A stretch of DNA of 64,000 nucleotides from an uncultured Alphaproteobacteria bacterium. GTDB lineage: Bacteria > Pseudomonadota > Alphaproteobacteria > Rhodobacterales > Rhodobacteraceae. The number at the start of each line of letters is the position of its first letter. Position 1 is the stretch's first letter. The notes under the pieces are model-generated. The model saw only the letters and a program-made list of their open reading frames with translations. It had not been told where the DNA came from and searched no databases. Of this stretch, positions 8,258 through 18,399 are shown in pieces. A program made the position numbers and the translations under genes. The stretch covers positions 1 to 64,000 of the forward strand of contig CACBAM010000011.1 in assembly GCA_902537215.1 (NCBI GenBank), given 5' to 3'.

Positions 8258-10378
8258 CTAAGCTTCCTTTTCTACTTCTTTTCCTGTGCTTTGATCTATA
8301 ACTTTCATCGATAGTTTGCTTTTACCCCTGTCATCAATACCCATTAACTTAACTTTTACATTCTGTCCTTCAGTCAAAACATCTTTTGGGTGGTTTACTC
8401 TTTCTTCCGATATTTGGCTTACATGAACGAGACCGTCTCGTTTTCCATAAAAGTTAACAAAAGCTCCGAAGTCCATCAGCTTCACAACTTTTCCTTCATA
8501 AACTTGACCAACAATAGGGTCTTCAACGATTTCACTTATCATTTTTCTAGCTGTATCTAGGCTCTCTTTGTTTTGAGATGCTATTCTTACTAATCCTTCA
8601 TCATTTATATCAACTTTAGCACCCGAAACCTCGACGATTTCTTTTATCACTTTTCCTCCACTTCCAATAACTTCGCGAATTTTATCGCTTGGAACAGTTA
8701 GTGACTCAATTTTAGGTGCATATTTTGAAAACTCAGATGGAGCCGACAAAGATTTAGCCATTTCGCCTAATATATGTAAACGAGCTTCCTTTGCTTGATC
8801 TAGAGCCTTTTCCATAATTTGAGGAGTAATGCCTGCAACTTTTATATCCATTTGCAAAGACGTTATCCCAGCCTCTGTTCCAGCTACTTTAAAGTCCATG
8901 TCACCAAGATGATCTTCATCACCCAAAATGTCTGTTAGAACGGCAAACTTTTTTCCTTCTAATATTAATCCCATAGCGACACCAGCCACGGGTGCTTTAA
9001 GGGGTACACCAGCATCCATCATTGACAGAGATGATCCACAAACGGTTGCCATTGAAGAGGATCCATTGGATTCAGTAATTTCTGATACGACTCTCACAGT
9101 ATAAGGGAACTCATCAGACGAAGGTAATACCGCTTGTAAAGCTCTCCAAGCAAGTTTTCCGTGACCAATTTCCCTACGGCCTGGACCTGCCATTCGACCG
9201 CATTCTCCGACCGAGTATGGTGGAAAATTATAGTGTAGCATAAAATTCAACCTACCTTCTTTATGTAATGCATCAACTATCTGTTCAGAATCCCCGGAGC
9301 CCAGAGTTGTGACTACTAGTCCTTGAGTTTCACCCCTAGTAAATAGTGAAGAACCGTGTGCTCGCGGCAATAAACGAGTTTCCGTCTCTATCGATCTAAC
9401 CGTTGTTAAATCTCTACCATCTATTCGAGTACCATTATCTAGGATATTGTTTCTAACAACCTCAGACTCTAGTTTTTTTATTAGTTCATTCACTTCATTA
9501 CCTTCATTTTCTTCATCAGACAGGGAACTTCTGATTTTCTCTACCGCTGACGCAACTGAAGATTGTCGTTCTTTTTTTTCAGATATTTCAAAAGCTTTCT
9601 TTAGATCTTTGGCTCCCACTTTGGATATCTTGTTATATAATTTGTCATTAAGCTGATATTCAAAAGAAAAGGGTTCGTTTGCTGCCTCTTTTGCCAGATC
9701 AATGATCATGTCAATTACTGATGCCATCTGTTCATGTCCAAACTTTACCGCTCCTAACATTTCTTTTTCCGATAATTCGTAAGCTTCGGATTCTACCATC
9801 ATTACGGCATCTTTGGTTCCAGCAACTACAAGATCAAGTCTTTGCTCATTGTTTTCTTTTAAATTATCCATATCATCTACTGAAGGATTGAGAACATAAG
9901 AGTCGTTAACAAAACCTACTCTGGCGGCTCCGATTGGACCAAGAAAAGGAGCTCCTGAAAGTGTTAAGGCCGCAGAGGCTGCTATCATTGCTACTATATC
10001 GGGGTCATTCTCTAGGTCATGACTGAGAACGGTACATGTCACTTGTACTTCGTTTTTAAATCCCTCGACAAATAACGGTCGTATCGGCCTATCGATCAAA
10101 CGACTAGTCAAAGTTTCTTTTTCTGTCGGTCTAGCTTCTCTTTTGAAAAACCCTCCTGGAATTTTCCCCGCAGCATAATACTTTTCTTGATAATTAACTG
10201 TTAAGGGAAAGAAATCTTGGTCAGCCTTTGACTCCTTTGAGTATACAACGGCAGCCATAACTACTGTTTCACCATATGTTGCTATTACGGTCGAGTCTGC
10301 TTGTCTAGCGATCTTGCCAGTTTCTAGTGTTAACTTATCGTGTCCCCACTCAATAGTCTTCTTTATTTCATTAAACAT
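8258..10378 (-). CDS. pnp: Polyribonucleotide nucleotidyltransferase (PNPase)
   Basis: Phosphorolytic 3'-5' exoribonuclease, core of RNA degradation. The 706-residue protein shows two RNase PH-like domains ([12 protein letters not shown] in the first, [15 protein letters not shown] in the second), then a KH domain around 555-615 ([15 protein letters not shown]) and a C-terminal S1 domain around 620-690 ([11 protein letters not shown]). Length and domain order are those of canonical PNPase. It follows rpsO in the conserved rbfA-truB-rpsO-pnp order. Confidence 0.97.
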   Translation of the reverse strand: MFNEIKKTIEWGHDKLTLETGKIARQADSTVIATYGETVVMAAVVYSKESKADQDFFPLTVNYQEKYYAAGKIPGGFFKREARPTEKETLTSRLIDRPIRPLFVEGFKNEVQVTCTVLSHDLENDPDIVAMIAASAALTLSGAPFLGPIGAARVGFVNDSYVLNPSVDDMDNLKENNEQRLDLVVAGTKDAVMMVESEAYELSEKEMLGAVKFGHEQMASVIDMIIDLAKEAANEPFSFEYQLNDKLYNKISKVGAKDLKKAFEISEKKERQSSVASAVEKIRSSLSDEENEGNEVNELIKKLESEVVRNNILDNGTRIDGRDLTTVRSIETETRLLPRAHGSSLFTRGETQGLVVTTLGSGDSEQIVDALHKEGRLNFMLHYNFPPYSVGECGRMAGPGRREIGHGKLAWRALQAVLPSSDEFPYTVRVVSEITESNGSSSMATVCGSSLSMMDAGVPLKAPVAGVAMGLILEGKKFAVLTDILGDEDHLGDMDFKVAGTEAGITSLQMDIKVAGITPQIMEKALDQAKEARLHILGEMAKSLSAPSEFSKYAPKIESLTVPSDKIREVIGSGGKVIKEIVEVSGAKVDINDEGLVRIASQNKESLDTARKMISEIVEDPIVGQVYEGKVVKLMDFGAFVNFYGKRDGLVHVSQISEERVNHPKDVLTEGQNVKVKLMGIDDRGKSKLSMKVIDQSTGKEVEKEA

Positions 10379-10425
10379 ATCTTGCCTTTGTTTTGGTAAA
10401 TTTTACGGACAAAAAACGGAATATA

Positions 10426-10695
10426 TTATCTTCTAATTTCCAGTCTTTTAATTAGTTCTTTGTAGCGATTCTCGTCTTTCTCTCGCACATAGTCCAAAAG
10501 TTTGCGTCTTAAAGAAACCATTTTCAAAAGGCCTCTTCTAGAATGATTATCTTTTTTATGAGTTTTGAAATGCTCTGTTAAATTGACAATTCTCTTGGTC
10601 AATATAGCTACCTGAACTTCAGGCGAGCCAGTATCTCCCTTTTTTGTTGCGTAGTCTTTAATTAAAGTTTTTTTATCTTCTTGCGTAATCGACAT
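10426..10695 (-). CDS. rpsO: 30S ribosomal protein S15
   Basis: An 89-residue primary 16S rRNA-binding protein, the exact usual size. The [17 protein letters not shown] and [19 protein letters not shown] segments are diagnostic of uS15. It sits 47 bases upstream of pnp, the near-universal proteobacterial arrangement in which S15 and PNPase transcripts are linked and autoregulated post-transcriptionally. An upstream gap of about 150 bases separates it from truB. Confidence 0.98.
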   Translation of the reverse strand: MSITQEDKKTLIKDYATKKGDTGSPEVQVAILTKRIVNLTEHFKTHKKDNHSRRGLLKMVSLRRKLLDYVREKDENRYKELIKRLEIRR

Positions 10696-10843
10696 CGTTT
10701 TTCTCCATTTCTCTACCCTACCAGGATGTCGTCCAGTTAGGATTAGTTAATTGACTAGTTATTAGTGCGATTTGACAAAAAAATAAAGAAAAAAATAAAT
10801 AATACTGAATTACCTGTGATATTGCTTCTTTTCATTGTAATGA

Positions 10844-11737
10844 TTAAGTGTTAAATTTTCTTCTTACTTTCAAAAATGATCTATCCTTGAAAAGAATGGC
10901 TGCAACTCTTCCTTTGCATTTTGCTATGAGCTCTTCTCCTTCGATTAGACTGACGGTCGTTGGACATTCTATTGGTTGACCATTTTCAAGCTGTTTTAGA
11001 TCATCCATAGGGCATTCAAAAATTTTTAGGTTTGGGATGCCTATCTCGATGGCCTTTAATTTCAACTCTAAACTCTCTTTAGAGAGCTCTAATAATTTGG
11101 ACAGATGACATGCCTCTGTAACTTTAAAAGGACCATACTCTAGGCGACTCAAGTTTCTTACGTATCCGAAACACCCAATGAAATCACCTATATCTCTTGC
11201 AATAGATCTTACATACCCACCCTTGCTACATTCAAAGTGAACAATGGCTTTTCCACTTTCATCGTAAGATTGTAACGAAAGCTCATATACCTTTATATTT
11301 CTTGCTGAAAGCTGGAAATTCTCGTTGGCTTTAAAACGTTTGTAAGCTCTTTTTCCCTCAACTTTTACGGCTGAGACTTTAGGGGGGATTTGAAAGATGA
11401 CCTCTGAATAATAGTTAAGTGCATCCAATATTTCATTTTTTCTTGGAACGTAGAATGAGGATTTGAGAGTGTTTCCAGAAGCGTCATCTGTATCAGTTTT
11501 AACACCATGCAAAAAAGTAGCTTCATACTTCTTTTTTGATTTTAGGAGATATGGAATGGCCTTAGTGGCTTCACCTAATGCTAATGGTATCAATCCCGTA
11601 GCGTCAGGATCCAGAGTTCCAGCATGACCAATCTTTGTTGGGTTCATTTTTCTTTTTAAAACTCTAACGACGTCGGCAGATGTAATGCCGGCCGGTTTAT
11701 TCACTAAGAGCCATCCGTTAAATATATTCGTGTGCAC
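10844..11737 (-). CDS. truB: tRNA pseudouridine(55) synthase
   Basis: Makes pseudouridine 55 in the T-loop of tRNAs. The 297-residue protein contains the catalytic block GHAGTLDPDATGL at 38-49 with Asp43 as the nucleophilic aspartate, plus KGGYVRSIARDIG near 172-184. It lies directly after rbfA (seven-base gap), so the two are co-transcribed, and upstream of rpsO-pnp. Confidence 0.95.
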   Translation of the reverse strand: MHTNIFNGWLLVNKPAGITSADVVRVLKRKMNPTKIGHAGTLDPDATGLIPLALGEATKAIPYLLKSKKKYEATFLHGVKTDTDDASGNTLKSSFYVPRKNEILDALNYYSEVIFQIPPKVSAVKVEGKRAYKRFKANENFQLSARNIKVYELSLQSYDESGKAIVHFECSKGGYVRSIARDIGDFIGCFGYVRNLSRLEYGPFKVTEACHLSKLLELSKESLELKLKAIEIGIPNLKIFECPMDDLKQLENGQPIECPTTVSLIEGEELIAKCKGRVAAILFKDRSFLKVRRKFNT

Positions 11738-11744
11738 TGCCTAC

Positions 11745-12131
11745 CTAATCTTTTTCAAGAGCTTTAAAAATTTTGTTAGTTTTTTCTATTTGTTCAAAAA
11801 GTGTGTCTTCTTTAAACCTTAAATCTGGTAAATATTTCAAAGACACCTCTTTTCCAAGAGCGTGCCTGATGGCATTTTTATTCTTACCGAGAAAAGCGGT
11901 TAGGTCCTGAGCGTCTTTATCATCTAAGGGAAGAACGTATACTGTTGCTATTTTGAGGTCTGCTGAACAACGTACCTCAGTAACCGATGCTGAATAAATT
12001 TTCCTATCTTGATCGTAAAAGTTAGAGTCAATTAATATTTTCGCAATGTTTCTTTTAATTAATTCGGAGACCCTCAGTTGTCTTTGAGAAGCCTCGTCTC
12101 CAAACCTACCTTTATTTTTTCTTTTTTGCAT
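11745..12131 (-). CDS. rbfA: 30S ribosome-binding factor RbfA
   Basis: A 128-residue KH-fold factor that matures the 5' end of 16S rRNA and supports cold adaptation. The N-terminal QRQLRVSELIKRNIAKIL and C-terminal KYLPDLRFKEDTLFEQ segments are diagnostic. It begins an rbfA-truB unit and is divergent from dapB, an arrangement known from Rhodobacterales. Confidence 0.94.
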   Translation of the reverse strand: MQKRKNKGRFGDEASQRQLRVSELIKRNIAKILIDSNFYDQDRKIYSASVTEVRCSADLKIATVYVLPLDDKDAQDLTAFLGKNKNAIRHALGKEVSLKYLPDLRFKEDTLFEQIEKTNKIFKALEKD

Positions 12132-12216
12132 ATTAGCTTCATCCAGTATAACGATTGGTCTATACTAACTACTAAAATCAAATTGGAGATTATTCAATTA
12201 TTTGTTGAGGAAAAAT

Positions 12217-13029
12217 ATGAAAAATCGTTTCAAGGTCAGTGTTTTAGGAGCGTCAGGTCGAATGGGATCTAAAATAATAAAAAAAATTACTGAATCTTCC
12301 ACCATAGACCTGCACTTTGTTGTGGAGCATAAAGGGCACGGTTGGATAGGACAAGATTGTGGGGAAAAACTTCTGGGTAGACCCAATAATATTTTGATAA
12401 CGGATGATTTAAAATTGGCTTTAGAGGGTGCAGAAGCTGTTATCGATTTTAGCACCCCAAATACCTCATTGGAGTGTGTCAAGGTTTGCGCACAGACCGA
12501 TACTGCCCATGTAATTGGTACAACTGGCTTTGACCTAGGACAAGAAAATGAGATCAGCGAGTATGCAGAAAGAGTAGTAATTGTTAAGGCAGGAAATATG
12601 AGCCTAGGAATAAATGTATTAACCAGCTTAGTCGAGAAGATTTCATCCTCTCTAGACCTAGATTTTGATATAGAAATTTTGGAAATGCATCATCGAGATA
12701 AGGTTGATGCACCCTCTGGAACTGCTTTAATGCTAGGTGAAGCGGCAGCTAGAGGGAAAGGAAAAGGCTTGCCAGAATTGAGAGTAGCAGTACGTGATGG
12801 CATATCAGATGGTCGAGAAAAAGGCTCAATAGGTTTTGCTTCCCTTAGGGGTGGTGGGGTAGTTGGTGAACACGAAGTTTCTTTTACATCTGACTCGGAA
12901 CGAATATCAATTAAACATGAAGCATTCTCCAGAGATATTTTTGTAAACGGAGCAATAAAAGCAGCCTTGTGGTCTAAAGAAAAGGATCCAGGTATCTATG
13001 ACATGTTAAATGTTTTAAACTTGAGGTAG
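12217..13029 (+). CDS. dapB: 4-hydroxy-tetrahydrodipicolinate reductase
   Basis: NAD(P)H-dependent reductase of lysine and diaminopimelate synthesis. From the ATG at 12217 (GAGG at 12207-12210, six bases upstream) the protein has 270 residues. The nucleotide-binding motif GASGRMGSKI is at 11-20, and EMHHRDKVDAPSGTA carries the substrate-binding and catalytic His and Lys residues. An in-frame TTG at 12202 exists but precedes the ribosome site. dapF at 26.3 kb serves the same pathway. Confidence 0.95.
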   Translation: MKNRFKVSVLGASGRMGSKIIKKITESSTIDLHFVVEHKGHGWIGQDCGEKLLGRPNNILITDDLKLALEGAEAVIDFSTPNTSLECVKVCAQTDTAHVIGTTGFDLGQENEISEYAERVVIVKAGNMSLGINVLTSLVEKISSSLDLDFDIEILEMHHRDKVDAPSGTALMLGEAAARGKGKGLPELRVAVRDGISDGREKGSIGFASLRGGGVVGEHEVSFTSDSERISIKHEAFSRDIFVNGAIKAALWSKEKDPGIYDMLNVLNLR

Positions 13030-13037
13030 TTAAATAC

Positions 13038-14237
13038 ATGAAACCCAATTTTAAAACTTTGGTTTTTTTACTTATATTTAGCTTGCCGTCAGTTGTATTG
13101 GGCAAAACGTTTACTAATTGTGGAGGGGATTTTAGTGTTTTTTTAAAAGAAACAGAAAGGTATGCAACTGGCATCGGTATAAATACTGAAGTAGTAAAAA
13201 AAACTATTAGACGAGCAAAATTTAGCCCAGCCATTATTAAACTTGATAGAAAACAAAGAAGTTTCAAATTGAGCTTCCTTGATTTCTCCAAAAGAGCAAT
13301 AAATGACTACAGATTGGTAAACGGGAAAAAACAATTCAAAAAGTATCAAACTGTTTTTAATAAAGCCTTAGCTTTATATGGAGTGCCAAAAGAAGTGATT
13401 ACGGCTTTTTGGGCTATGGAGACCGATTTCGGAGCCGTTCAAGGAAATTTTAATACTCTTAATTCCTTAGCTTCCCTAGCATTTGATTGTAGAAGACCTG
13501 AGCTCTTTCAGCCTGAATTCATTGCAGCAATGCAATTGATTGAGCGTGGCGATATTGATCACGATACAACTGGAGCTTGGGCAGGAGAAATAGGGCAAGT
13601 TCAGATGTTACCGCAGGATATTTTGGAATTTGGTGTTGACGGTAACAAGGACGGCCAAATTTCTTTAAAGGAAACGCCTGAAGATGCCATTTTAACAGCA
13701 GCCAATTTGATAAACCATATGGGTTGGGCAAAGGGGGAGGCTTGGTTAGAGGAAGTGATATTACCGAAAGACTTTTATTGGGAATTAGCGGGATTTGGAA
13801 GGGGAAGAGCTCTCAAAGATTGGGAAAACTTAGGCCTAAAATTAAGAAGAGAAAAATTTAAAATAGATGAAAACCTTCATTCAACGCTCTTATTGCCCCA
13901 GGGAAAGAAAGGTCCAGCATTTTTGGCATTTAAAAATTTTGAAGTTTATTTGAAATGGAACGATAGCTTCATCTATACCGTCACAGCTGCTCACTTAGCT
14001 AAAAGACTTGGTGGAGCAAAAAAATATAAGCATAACAACCCATCTGATATTTTAGATATTGAAGCAATGATAAAATTACAAAACGTCCTAAGATCTAAAG
14101 GGTATGATGTTGGAAAAGTAGACGGAATATTAGGTGCTAAGACTAGACAGGCTGTTAGGTCGGTTCAATTAGAATTTGGTCTTTCAGCAGACAGTTGGCC
14201 AACAAAAGAGCTCCTAAGAAAGCTCCTAATAAATTAG
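13038..14237 (+). CDS. Lytic murein transglycosylase (MltB family) with peptidoglycan-binding domain
   Basis: Periplasmic enzyme that cleaves glycan strands of peptidoglycan to 1,6-anhydromuramyl ends. The 399-residue protein has a signal peptide (about 1-22), an SLT_2 catalytic domain with Glu128 in WAMETDFGAVQG, an EF-hand-like DGNKDGQIS loop near 198-206 and a C-terminal PG_binding_1 domain (about 335-395, YDVGKVDGILGAKTR). No lipobox is seen, so it is probably soluble rather than outer-membrane anchored. It starts nine bases after dapB and probably shares its transcript. Confidence 0.92.
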   Translation: MKPNFKTLVFLLIFSLPSVVLGKTFTNCGGDFSVFLKETERYATGIGINTEVVKKTIRRAKFSPAIIKLDRKQRSFKLSFLDFSKRAINDYRLVNGKKQFKKYQTVFNKALALYGVPKEVITAFWAMETDFGAVQGNFNTLNSLASLAFDCRRPELFQPEFIAAMQLIERGDIDHDTTGAWAGEIGQVQMLPQDILEFGVDGNKDGQISLKETPEDAILTAANLINHMGWAKGEAWLEEVILPKDFYWELAGFGRGRALKDWENLGLKLRREKFKIDENLHSTLLLPQGKKGPAFLAFKNFEVYLKWNDSFIYTVTAAHLAKRLGGAKKYKHNNPSDILDIEAMIKLQNVLRSKGYDVGKVDGILGAKTRQAVRSVQLEFGLSADSWPTKELLRKLLIN

Positions 14238-14672
14238 CTAAATGTTTTGAATAAAATATCTGAACCCAGTATCCACAACTTTTTCCAATGCTTTTTTTTT
14301 GTTCATAATTACAGAGCGATGATTTTTCTCAAGGTATTCTGTTTTTCTCATCGTTGCGGCACATCGGTAAATATGGCATATTTTATGGGCCCAAATTTTA
14401 TATTCCGGCATGTATGTAAAACGTTGGAATATCCCTTCTTTTTTAAGAACTTTAATGCCCCAACCTGTTTCTTCTATTACCTCTCGATAAAGTGCACGAA
14501 TGAGGGACTCATTCTCATTCGAGCCTCCTCCAGGTAATTGAAGCTCTATACCATTCTCTTTAGTTATTTGCTCTGTTAAAATTAAGTCATTCTTTTGCAA
14601 AATAATACCATAGGCACCAACTCTTCTCTGGTATTTAATTTTGTAATTAACTCTTTCACCAAACAGCTTCAA
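14238..14672 (-). CDS. NUDIX hydrolase
   Basis: A 144-residue single-domain NUDIX protein. The Nudix box matches the GX5EX7REUXEEXGU pattern exactly: it begins GGGSNENE and ends REVIEETGW. The substrate is unknown; family members cleave nucleoside diphosphates linked to other groups. Its stop codon abuts that of the transglycosylase gene (TAGCTA at 14235-14240), so the genes converge with no intergenic sequence. Confidence 0.88.
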   Translation of the reverse strand: MKLFGERVNYKIKYQRRVGAYGIILQKNDLILTEQITKENGIELQLPGGGSNENESLIRALYREVIEETGWGIKVLKKEGIFQRFTYMPEYKIWAHKICHIYRCAATMRKTEYLEKNHRSVIMNKKKALEKVVDTGFRYFIQNI

Positions 14673-14750
14673 CGCTTACTACCGAATTGTTGTTGTTTTC
14701 CCATTTAATATTAAATAAACATCAATAACCACTAAATAAAAACGAAGTAT

Positions 14751-15644
14751 ATGAAAAACAATTTTTTAGACTCAGTTTTACCATTCCAGATTGATGATAA
14801 AAATCTAAGAGGTCGCTTTGCACGAATAGAGAAGTTAGCTTCAGATACAATAAGACATCATCGCTTCCCTGATAAAGTTTGTAAACTCCTATTCGAAGCA
14901 CTACTTCTTACCGCTTTAATAGGAGAGATGATTAAAATAAGATGGAGACTTTCACTACAGATAAGAGGCAATGAAAGTATAAAGCTGTTGGCAACAGATT
15001 ATTATGCCCCAAAGGATCAGGGAAAGCCTGCAAATATAAGAGGATATGCAGATTATGACAAAGAAGCTACGCATTTAAATCTCGATACGGGATTATTCGC
15101 AATTACTATTGATCAAGGGAAAAATATGGAGCCATATCAGGGCATAACCCCAATTATCGAAGGCAGCCTTAGTAAATCAGCCGAAAATTATTTTTTTCAG
15201 TCAGAACAAATTAAAACATTCTTTGATTTGAATATTACAAAGAAGCATAGTGCAAAAAGTGGAAGAAATTGGATTGCCTCTGGGTTTATGTTGCAAGCAT
15301 TGCCAGACGAGTATGATAACAAATATATTGATGACAAAAGTTGGGATATTTTAAAGGAAAGAATAACTGAGCAAATAAAGGATTCGATGAATGCAGAATT
15401 TAATCAATATAAATTTTTGGATAATATTTTCCAAAACAGCTCATTAACAGTATTTAAAGAGACAAAAATAAAATTTGGATGCTCTTGTAAACGAAAAACA
15501 CTACTCTACACTTTATCTAAATATCCAAAAGAGCAGCTAGAAGATATGTATGATAAGAAGGAAAAAATTTCTGCAAACTGTCAATTCTGTGGACGAAAAT
15601 TTCAGTTTTCACTTAAACAAATTCTTGACTACTATGAAGGTTGA
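14751..15644 (+). CDS. hslO: Redox-regulated molecular chaperone Hsp33
   Basis: Holdase activated by oxidation, protecting proteins under oxidative stress. The 297-residue protein ends in the four-cysteine zinc switch: Cys244 and Cys246 (GCSCKRK) and Cys277 and Cys280 (CQFCG). The 30-residue gap between the pairs is typical. It begins an hslO-nudL-cca run on the plus strand with overlapping or near-touching genes, an order seen in Rhodobacterales. Confidence 0.95.
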   Translation: MKNNFLDSVLPFQIDDKNLRGRFARIEKLASDTIRHHRFPDKVCKLLFEALLLTALIGEMIKIRWRLSLQIRGNESIKLLATDYYAPKDQGKPANIRGYADYDKEATHLNLDTGLFAITIDQGKNMEPYQGITPIIEGSLSKSAENYFFQSEQIKTFFDLNITKKHSAKSGRNWIASGFMLQALPDEYDNKYIDDKSWDILKERITEQIKDSMNAEFNQYKFLDNIFQNSSLTVFKETKIKFGCSCKRKTLLYTLSKYPKEQLEDMYDKKEKISANCQFCGRKFQFSLKQILDYYEG

Positions 15645-16269
15645 TTTTTCAAAAAAGGAAGAATTAATAGAAAAAATAAGAGGTATTATTAACCCTACTG
15701 ACTATCATAATGATTTTACGAGAAAAGCGGATACCACCTTTGATCTGCATCTTAAGCAAAACAGAACAAATATAAATCTACACCCCGCTTCAGTACTGGT
15801 TCCATTACAATATGAAAATTCTATGTGGCAAGTAATTCTCACTCGCCGTTCATTGAATATGAAAAAGCATTCGGGACAAATTTCTTTTCCAGGAGGCAAG
15901 TTTGATGATAAAGATAAAAGTCTTGATGTTACAGCGCTAAGAGAAGCTTTTGAAGAAATCGGTTTAAGCTCGCTAAATGTATTTATAATCGGTTCTTTAC
16001 CATCACATGAAACAATAACTGGTTTCAGGATATTTCCGTTTATTGGAATTGTAAGTGGATATGAAATTCAAATAAATAGCTCAGAGGAGGTGTCCGAAGT
16101 ATTTAAAGTACCACTTGAGTTTTTATTGGATAGTAAAAGTTATTCGGAGCATTCTTTTACTTGGAATGGAAAGAAAAGATCATTTTTGGCGGTTCCTTAT
16201 GGGCCTTATTATATTTGGGGTGCGACAGCAAGAATTCTTTATAATTTCTCAAAAATTTTCTCAAGTTAG
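15634..16269 (+). CDS. CoA pyrophosphatase-type NUDIX hydrolase
   Basis: The ATG at 15634 overlaps the end of hslO by 11 bases and gives 211 residues. An upstream in-frame ATG at 15550 would lie deep in hslO and is not needed. The UPF0035 signature of the CoA-diphosphatase subfamily is clear (LTRRS, then HSGQISFPGG), followed directly by the Nudix box ending ALREAFEEIGL. Such enzymes cleave CoA or oxidised CoA to phosphopantetheine and 3',5'-ADP. Cotranscription with hslO suggests a housekeeping or stress-cleanup role (inference). Confidence 0.9.
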   Translation: MKVDFSKKEELIEKIRGIINPTDYHNDFTRKADTTFDLHLKQNRTNINLHPASVLVPLQYENSMWQVILTRRSLNMKKHSGQISFPGGKFDDKDKSLDVTALREAFEEIGLSSLNVFIIGSLPSHETITGFRIFPFIGIVSGYEIQINSSEEVSEVFKVPLEFLLDSKSYSEHSFTWNGKKRSFLAVPYGPYYIWGATARILYNFSKIFSS

Positions 16270-16278
16270 AGATATAAT

Positions 16279-17439
16279 ATGAAAAAAGTGAATGTAGAAA
16301 AGGTTTTCGGTTCAGAGCTAAAGGAACTTATGCGTCTACTTAGTTCATCAGGAAAGGAATGCTATATTGTTGGAGGAGCAGTTAGGGATTTATTACTCGG
16401 GTATAAAAAATTTAAAGATATTGACCTAACCACTTCTTTAAGCGTTGAGCAACTAAAACAAATTTTTGATCAAAACCAAATAAGGTTTGATGATAGAGCA
16501 CTAAAGTACGGTTGCTTGACAGTTAGAAATAAAAAAAGAAATTTCCAAATAACATCTTTTAGGAGAGACATCCGAACTTTCGGTAGAGAGGCTGATATTG
16601 AGTTTGTTGAAAATATTGAAGAGGATGCAAAACGACGTGACTTTACTATTAACGCTATTTATTGTTCCTATAGTGGGCAAATAATCGATCCATTAGGAAA
16701 TTTAGAAGATTTAAATAAAATAAAGCTAGACTTTATAGGTGATCCTGAGTTTAGAATAAAAGAAGATTATTTAAGAATATTAAGATTTTTTCGCTTTGTT
16801 GCAGTTCTAGATTTAAAAGATGAAAATGTCGCTTCAAAAAAGTTACCGATTATCAAAAAGCATATAAATGGAATAAGTGACTTAAGTTATGAAAGGGTGG
16901 CTTCAGAGATTAGAAAAATACTTCTTGCTAGGTCTCCATCTTTTGCTTTGAAGCTAATGAATAAAGTTGATCTTTATAAAAAATTGTTCGGAATTTACTC
17001 TCAATCTGCAATCTTAAAATTAGAAAAATTGGAGAATAGGTTTAATTTGACACCATCTTTGGTAAGGAGATTATTAGCTCTAGAGATGAAGACCTCGATC
17101 CCTCTTATGATAAAAAAAGAAAAAAAATATTTCAATCAATTAAATAATCTATTGGGTCTGGACCATAATCCTGATTATTTAGGGTACAAATTGGGTGTAA
17201 AAGCCAGCATAGATTTGCTAATAATAAAAGAAGTTAAAGAAGGATTTATTATAACGGTCAAAGATATAGAGAAAATAAAGAAAGCATCTAGAAAAATTTT
17301 TCCGATAAAGTTCTCAGACATTCATCCTTTGACGAAAAACTTGAATACAACTAAAGAAAAAATAAATCTAATGGAAACATTTTGGATAGGTTCTGGGTTC
17401 AAAGCATCTAAGGAAAAGTTGCTAAGTTTGCTGACCTAA
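16279..17439 (+). CDS. cca: CCA tRNA nucleotidyltransferase / poly(A) polymerase family
   Basis: Adds or repairs the CCA end of tRNAs. The 386-residue protein has the class II head-domain motif VGGAVRDLLLG (31-41) with metal-binding Asp47 and Asp49, then RRDFTINAIY and the EDYLRILRFFRF motif of the neck and body domains. It starts nine bases after the NUDIX gene. As the tRNA-Lys here already encodes CCA, repair may be a main role for at least some tRNAs. It converges on hemF with a four-base overlap. Confidence 0.93.
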   Translation: MKKVNVEKVFGSELKELMRLLSSSGKECYIVGGAVRDLLLGYKKFKDIDLTTSLSVEQLKQIFDQNQIRFDDRALKYGCLTVRNKKRNFQITSFRRDIRTFGREADIEFVENIEEDAKRRDFTINAIYCSYSGQIIDPLGNLEDLNKIKLDFIGDPEFRIKEDYLRILRFFRFVAVLDLKDENVASKKLPIIKKHINGISDLSYERVASEIRKILLARSPSFALKLMNKVDLYKKLFGIYSQSAILKLEKLENRFNLTPSLVRRLLALEMKTSIPLMIKKEKKYFNQLNNLLGLDHNPDYLGYKLGVKASIDLLIIKEVKEGFIITVKDIEKIKKASRKIFPIKFSDIHPLTKNLNTTKEKINLMETFWIGSGFKASKEKLLSLLT

Positions 17440-18329
17440 ACCCACTCTGCTGTTGGAGGTAAGCTCATTAATACTGCATCTATATTGTGTCCTGTCTGTA
17501 AGCCAAACTTTGTGCCTCTGTCGTAAACTAAGTTAAATTCAGCGTAAAGGCCCCTCTTTTGTTCTTGGATTTTCTTATCCTTTGGTGTCCAATCTTTCAG
17601 ATAGTGTTTTTTCACTATTGGTATATAAGCTTCAATAAATGCTTCCCCAACATCTTTGGTGAAAGAAAAATCCTTTTCCCAGTCACCAGTGCAGAGATCA
17701 TCAAAAAATATTCCACCTACTCCTCTTGCAACTTTTCTATGTGGTATGAAAAAATATTCATCAGCCCATTCCTTAAACTTTTTGTAGTAATTCTGATTAT
17801 GCTTATCACATTTCTTTTTCAGAATTTGATGAAAGAAATTTGTGTCGTCGTCATTTTTTATCGATGGATTTAAGTCGGTACCTCCTCCAAACCACCATGC
17901 GTGAGGTGTCCAAAACATTCTTGTATTAAGGTGTATGGCAGGTGTATGAGGATTTCTCATATGCGCTACAAGGCTGATGCCTGAGGCCCAAAATCTGGGG
18001 TCATCTTTGAGCTCGGGGATAGCTTTCCTAGCTGTAATACTCTTTTGTGCTTCTGGTGCAAGGTTTCCATACACCGCAGAAACATTTACGCCTACTTTCT
18101 CAAATATTCGACCACCTTTAAGCGTTGCCATGACGCCGCCACCGCCATCTTCTTTGTCGTCTGTTTCTCTTATTGTACTCCTTCTCTCAAATTTTTTTGC
18201 CGCCATATCAACCTTGGGAGCCAACTTTAAGTGATCTTCTTCTAATATTTCAAACTCTTCGCAAATTTTATCTCTTAAATCTTTGAACCATTTTTCTGCC
18301 TGATCTTTTTGTTGCTGACCTATCATCAT
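17436..18329 (-). CDS. hemF: Oxygen-dependent coproporphyrinogen III oxidase
   Basis: Aerobic heme-pathway enzyme that decarboxylates two propionates of coproporphyrinogen III. The 297-residue protein carries WWFGGGTDLNP and HRKVARGVGGIFFDD, the two best family signatures. Length matches HemF. Two consecutive ATG codons are possible starts; the difference is one residue. It is divergent from tlyA, and the gap contains a 21-base palindrome. It functions with hemH at 7.2 kb. Confidence 0.96.
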   Translation of the reverse strand: MMIGQQQKDQAEKWFKDLRDKICEEFEILEEDHLKLAPKVDMAAKKFERRSTIRETDDKEDGGGGVMATLKGGRIFEKVGVNVSAVYGNLAPEAQKSITARKAIPELKDDPRFWASGISLVAHMRNPHTPAIHLNTRMFWTPHAWWFGGGTDLNPSIKNDDDTNFFHQILKKKCDKHNQNYYKKFKEWADEYFFIPHRKVARGVGGIFFDDLCTGDWEKDFSFTKDVGEAFIEAYIPIVKKHYLKDWTPKDKKIQEQKRGLYAEFNLVYDRGTKFGLQTGHNIDAVLMSLPPTAEWV

Positions 18330-18359
18330 ATTCCCAATTTTTCTAATCTTTAAAAGACA

Positions 18360-18380
18360 ATGCTATTAATAAGATAGCAT
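18360..18380. promoter_or_regulatory. Perfect 7-bp inverted repeat between hemF and tlyA
   Basis: ATGCTAT at 18360-18366 and ATAGCAT at 18374-18380 form a perfect inverted repeat with a seven-base spacer. It lies in the 70-base gap between the divergent starts of hemF and tlyA, so an operator for either gene is possible. It does not match the FNR consensus. Chance occurrence in AT-rich DNA cannot be excluded. Confidence 0.3.
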
Positions 18381-18399
18381 ACGAAGTACTTTTAGATAA

